A DNA stretch of 64,000 nt from Mycothermus thermophilus (lineage: Eukaryota > Ascomycota > Sordariomycetes > Sordariales > Chaetomiaceae), in NCBI GenBank assembly GCA_011316235.1, contig QQBE01000017.1, positions 62,001 to 126,000 on the forward strand, in the 5' to 3' direction. The stretch's first letter is position 1. Every line of letters starts with the position of its first letter. The notes under the pieces were generated by a model. That model was not told the DNA's origin. It searched no databases and saw only the letters and a program-made list of their open reading frames with translations. Below, piece after piece: positions 63,346 through 64,000 of this stretch. Both the position numbers and the translations under genes were made by a program.

Positions 63346-64000
63346 GTTGATAGGACAGCCAAGAAAGGGTTGTTGAACTGAGAACACGAACAGCTACCAG
63401 TTTTAAGTAGCAAGACGAGAGGGTTGAAAACCTAACAGAAACAACCTGAAATAGCTTGGAGGCAGAGGGCGAGGTGGAATCAGGAGCATTAGGTTCCACT
63501 TATACCCGTTGAGAACTCACCCTGGTAGAAGTCCACATAGAACGTCATCGAAGTGTTCATCGGTTCATCGATGGGGACAGTGTGGGCCGACATGACAAAT
63601 CCTACGATCTGGCCTTAAGTAGGTATCTGAGACAGCAAAAACGAATCCGTTGGTGCTGCCATAGTCAGTGCACCTTATATAGCGCCTTTGCTTGTCACAG
63701 TATCCGTTACATATGTGATATCACCACTGTTTCTAGACAAATCCGGAATTTTTGATAAATTGCTCTAGACAGTAACTCATAGAAACTCTCAATGACGATT
63801 GTGAAGATTCCACGTTGGTTGGCGAAGCAAGGCTTAGCTCTGCGCCGTGCTACGATCGTTGAAGAACTACGCTACGTTTAACTGTTTTACGTACTTTCGA
63901 AAAGCGAAGAACGGAGGAAAAAATAGAAAAGAAAAAGAAAAAGAAAACAAACAGTGAAACACTGCTGAACAGGGACCAGGGGTATCTGCATCTAGTACTG
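63346..64000. other. Window end, non-coding in view
   Basis: Upstream region of the MDR gene, then copy B of the 73-bp repeat and an A/G-rich stretch (about 63899-63955). No gene is supported before the window ends. Confidence 0.5.
63627..63699. repeat. Dispersed 73-bp repeat, copy B
   Basis: Same orientation as copy A (41411-41483), three mismatches. The flanks differ on both sides, so only this segment is shared. No terminal inverted repeats or obvious target-site duplication are seen. Confidence 0.85.

Noticed and set aside
1..64000. Repeat-induced point mutation or a transposon-rich island
   Set aside because: No long AT-rich, stop-riddled stretches, LTR pairs, transposase or reverse transcriptase frames were seen.
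1..64000. Secondary-metabolite gene cluster
   Set aside because: The acyltransferase and two MDR reductases are far apart, and no backbone synthase, P450 or cluster regulator is present.

Overview
The window reads as nuclear DNA of a filamentous ascomycete, most likely a sordariomycete. Genes are dense, on both strands and monocistronic. Introns are short (mostly 47-120 nt) with GTRAGT-type donors, CTRAC-type branch points and CAG/TAG acceptors. The protein families are typically fungal: caleosin, F-box families, a GPI-anchored cysteine-rich wall protein and an ankyrin protein. Two tRNA genes carry introns just 3' of the anticodon. No bacterial operon, CRISPR array, virus or complete transposon is visible. 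I rebuilt exon joins by hand from splice signals and reading phase, and every complete model closes in frame.

Layout. 0-10 kb: a 2-oxoglutarate/Fe(II) dioxygenase with a large extra domain (-), an unknown membrane-anchored protein (-), a SET/MYND protein (+) and a 51-residue cysteine-rich peptide (+). 10-13 kb: a multi-pass membrane protein (-) with a decayed tandem copy beside it. 13-19 kb: three intronless F-box-like genes in tandem (-), the third broken by a frameshift. 19-23 kb: an acyltransferase-3 membrane enzyme (+) and an ankyrin protein with a very long poly-Glu tail (-).

23-33 kb is a chromosome-cycle block: condensin subunit 1 (-), head to head with the Cdc7/DDK kinase (+), then the Chl1 DNA helicase (+). 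33-37 kb is a mitochondrial sulfide-oxidation pair, an ETHE1-type persulfide dioxygenase (-) and sulfide:quinone oxidoreductase (+), sharing one 763-bp promoter region; a small membrane protein (-) follows. 37.4-39.5 kb has no recognisable gene.

39.5-52 kb: a GPI-anchored modular cysteine-rich protein (+), a second F-box-like pair (+), a small Gly-rich repeat protein (+) and a 1267-residue pseudokinase with acidic and Gln/Glu tandem repeats (+). 52-64 kb: two zinc-less MDR reductases (-), a 2.6-kb gene-poor stretch with degenerate repeats, a caleosin (-), tRNA-Glu(CTC) (-), an intronless secreted GH2 exo-glucosaminidase (+) and tRNA-Lys(CTT) (+). A 73-bp sequence occurs at 41.4 kb and again at 63.6 kb.

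The functional units that stand out are the sulfide pair and the Cnd1-Cdc7-Chl1 block. The least explained items are the pseudokinase, the two F-box-like families and the dispersed 73-bp repeat.
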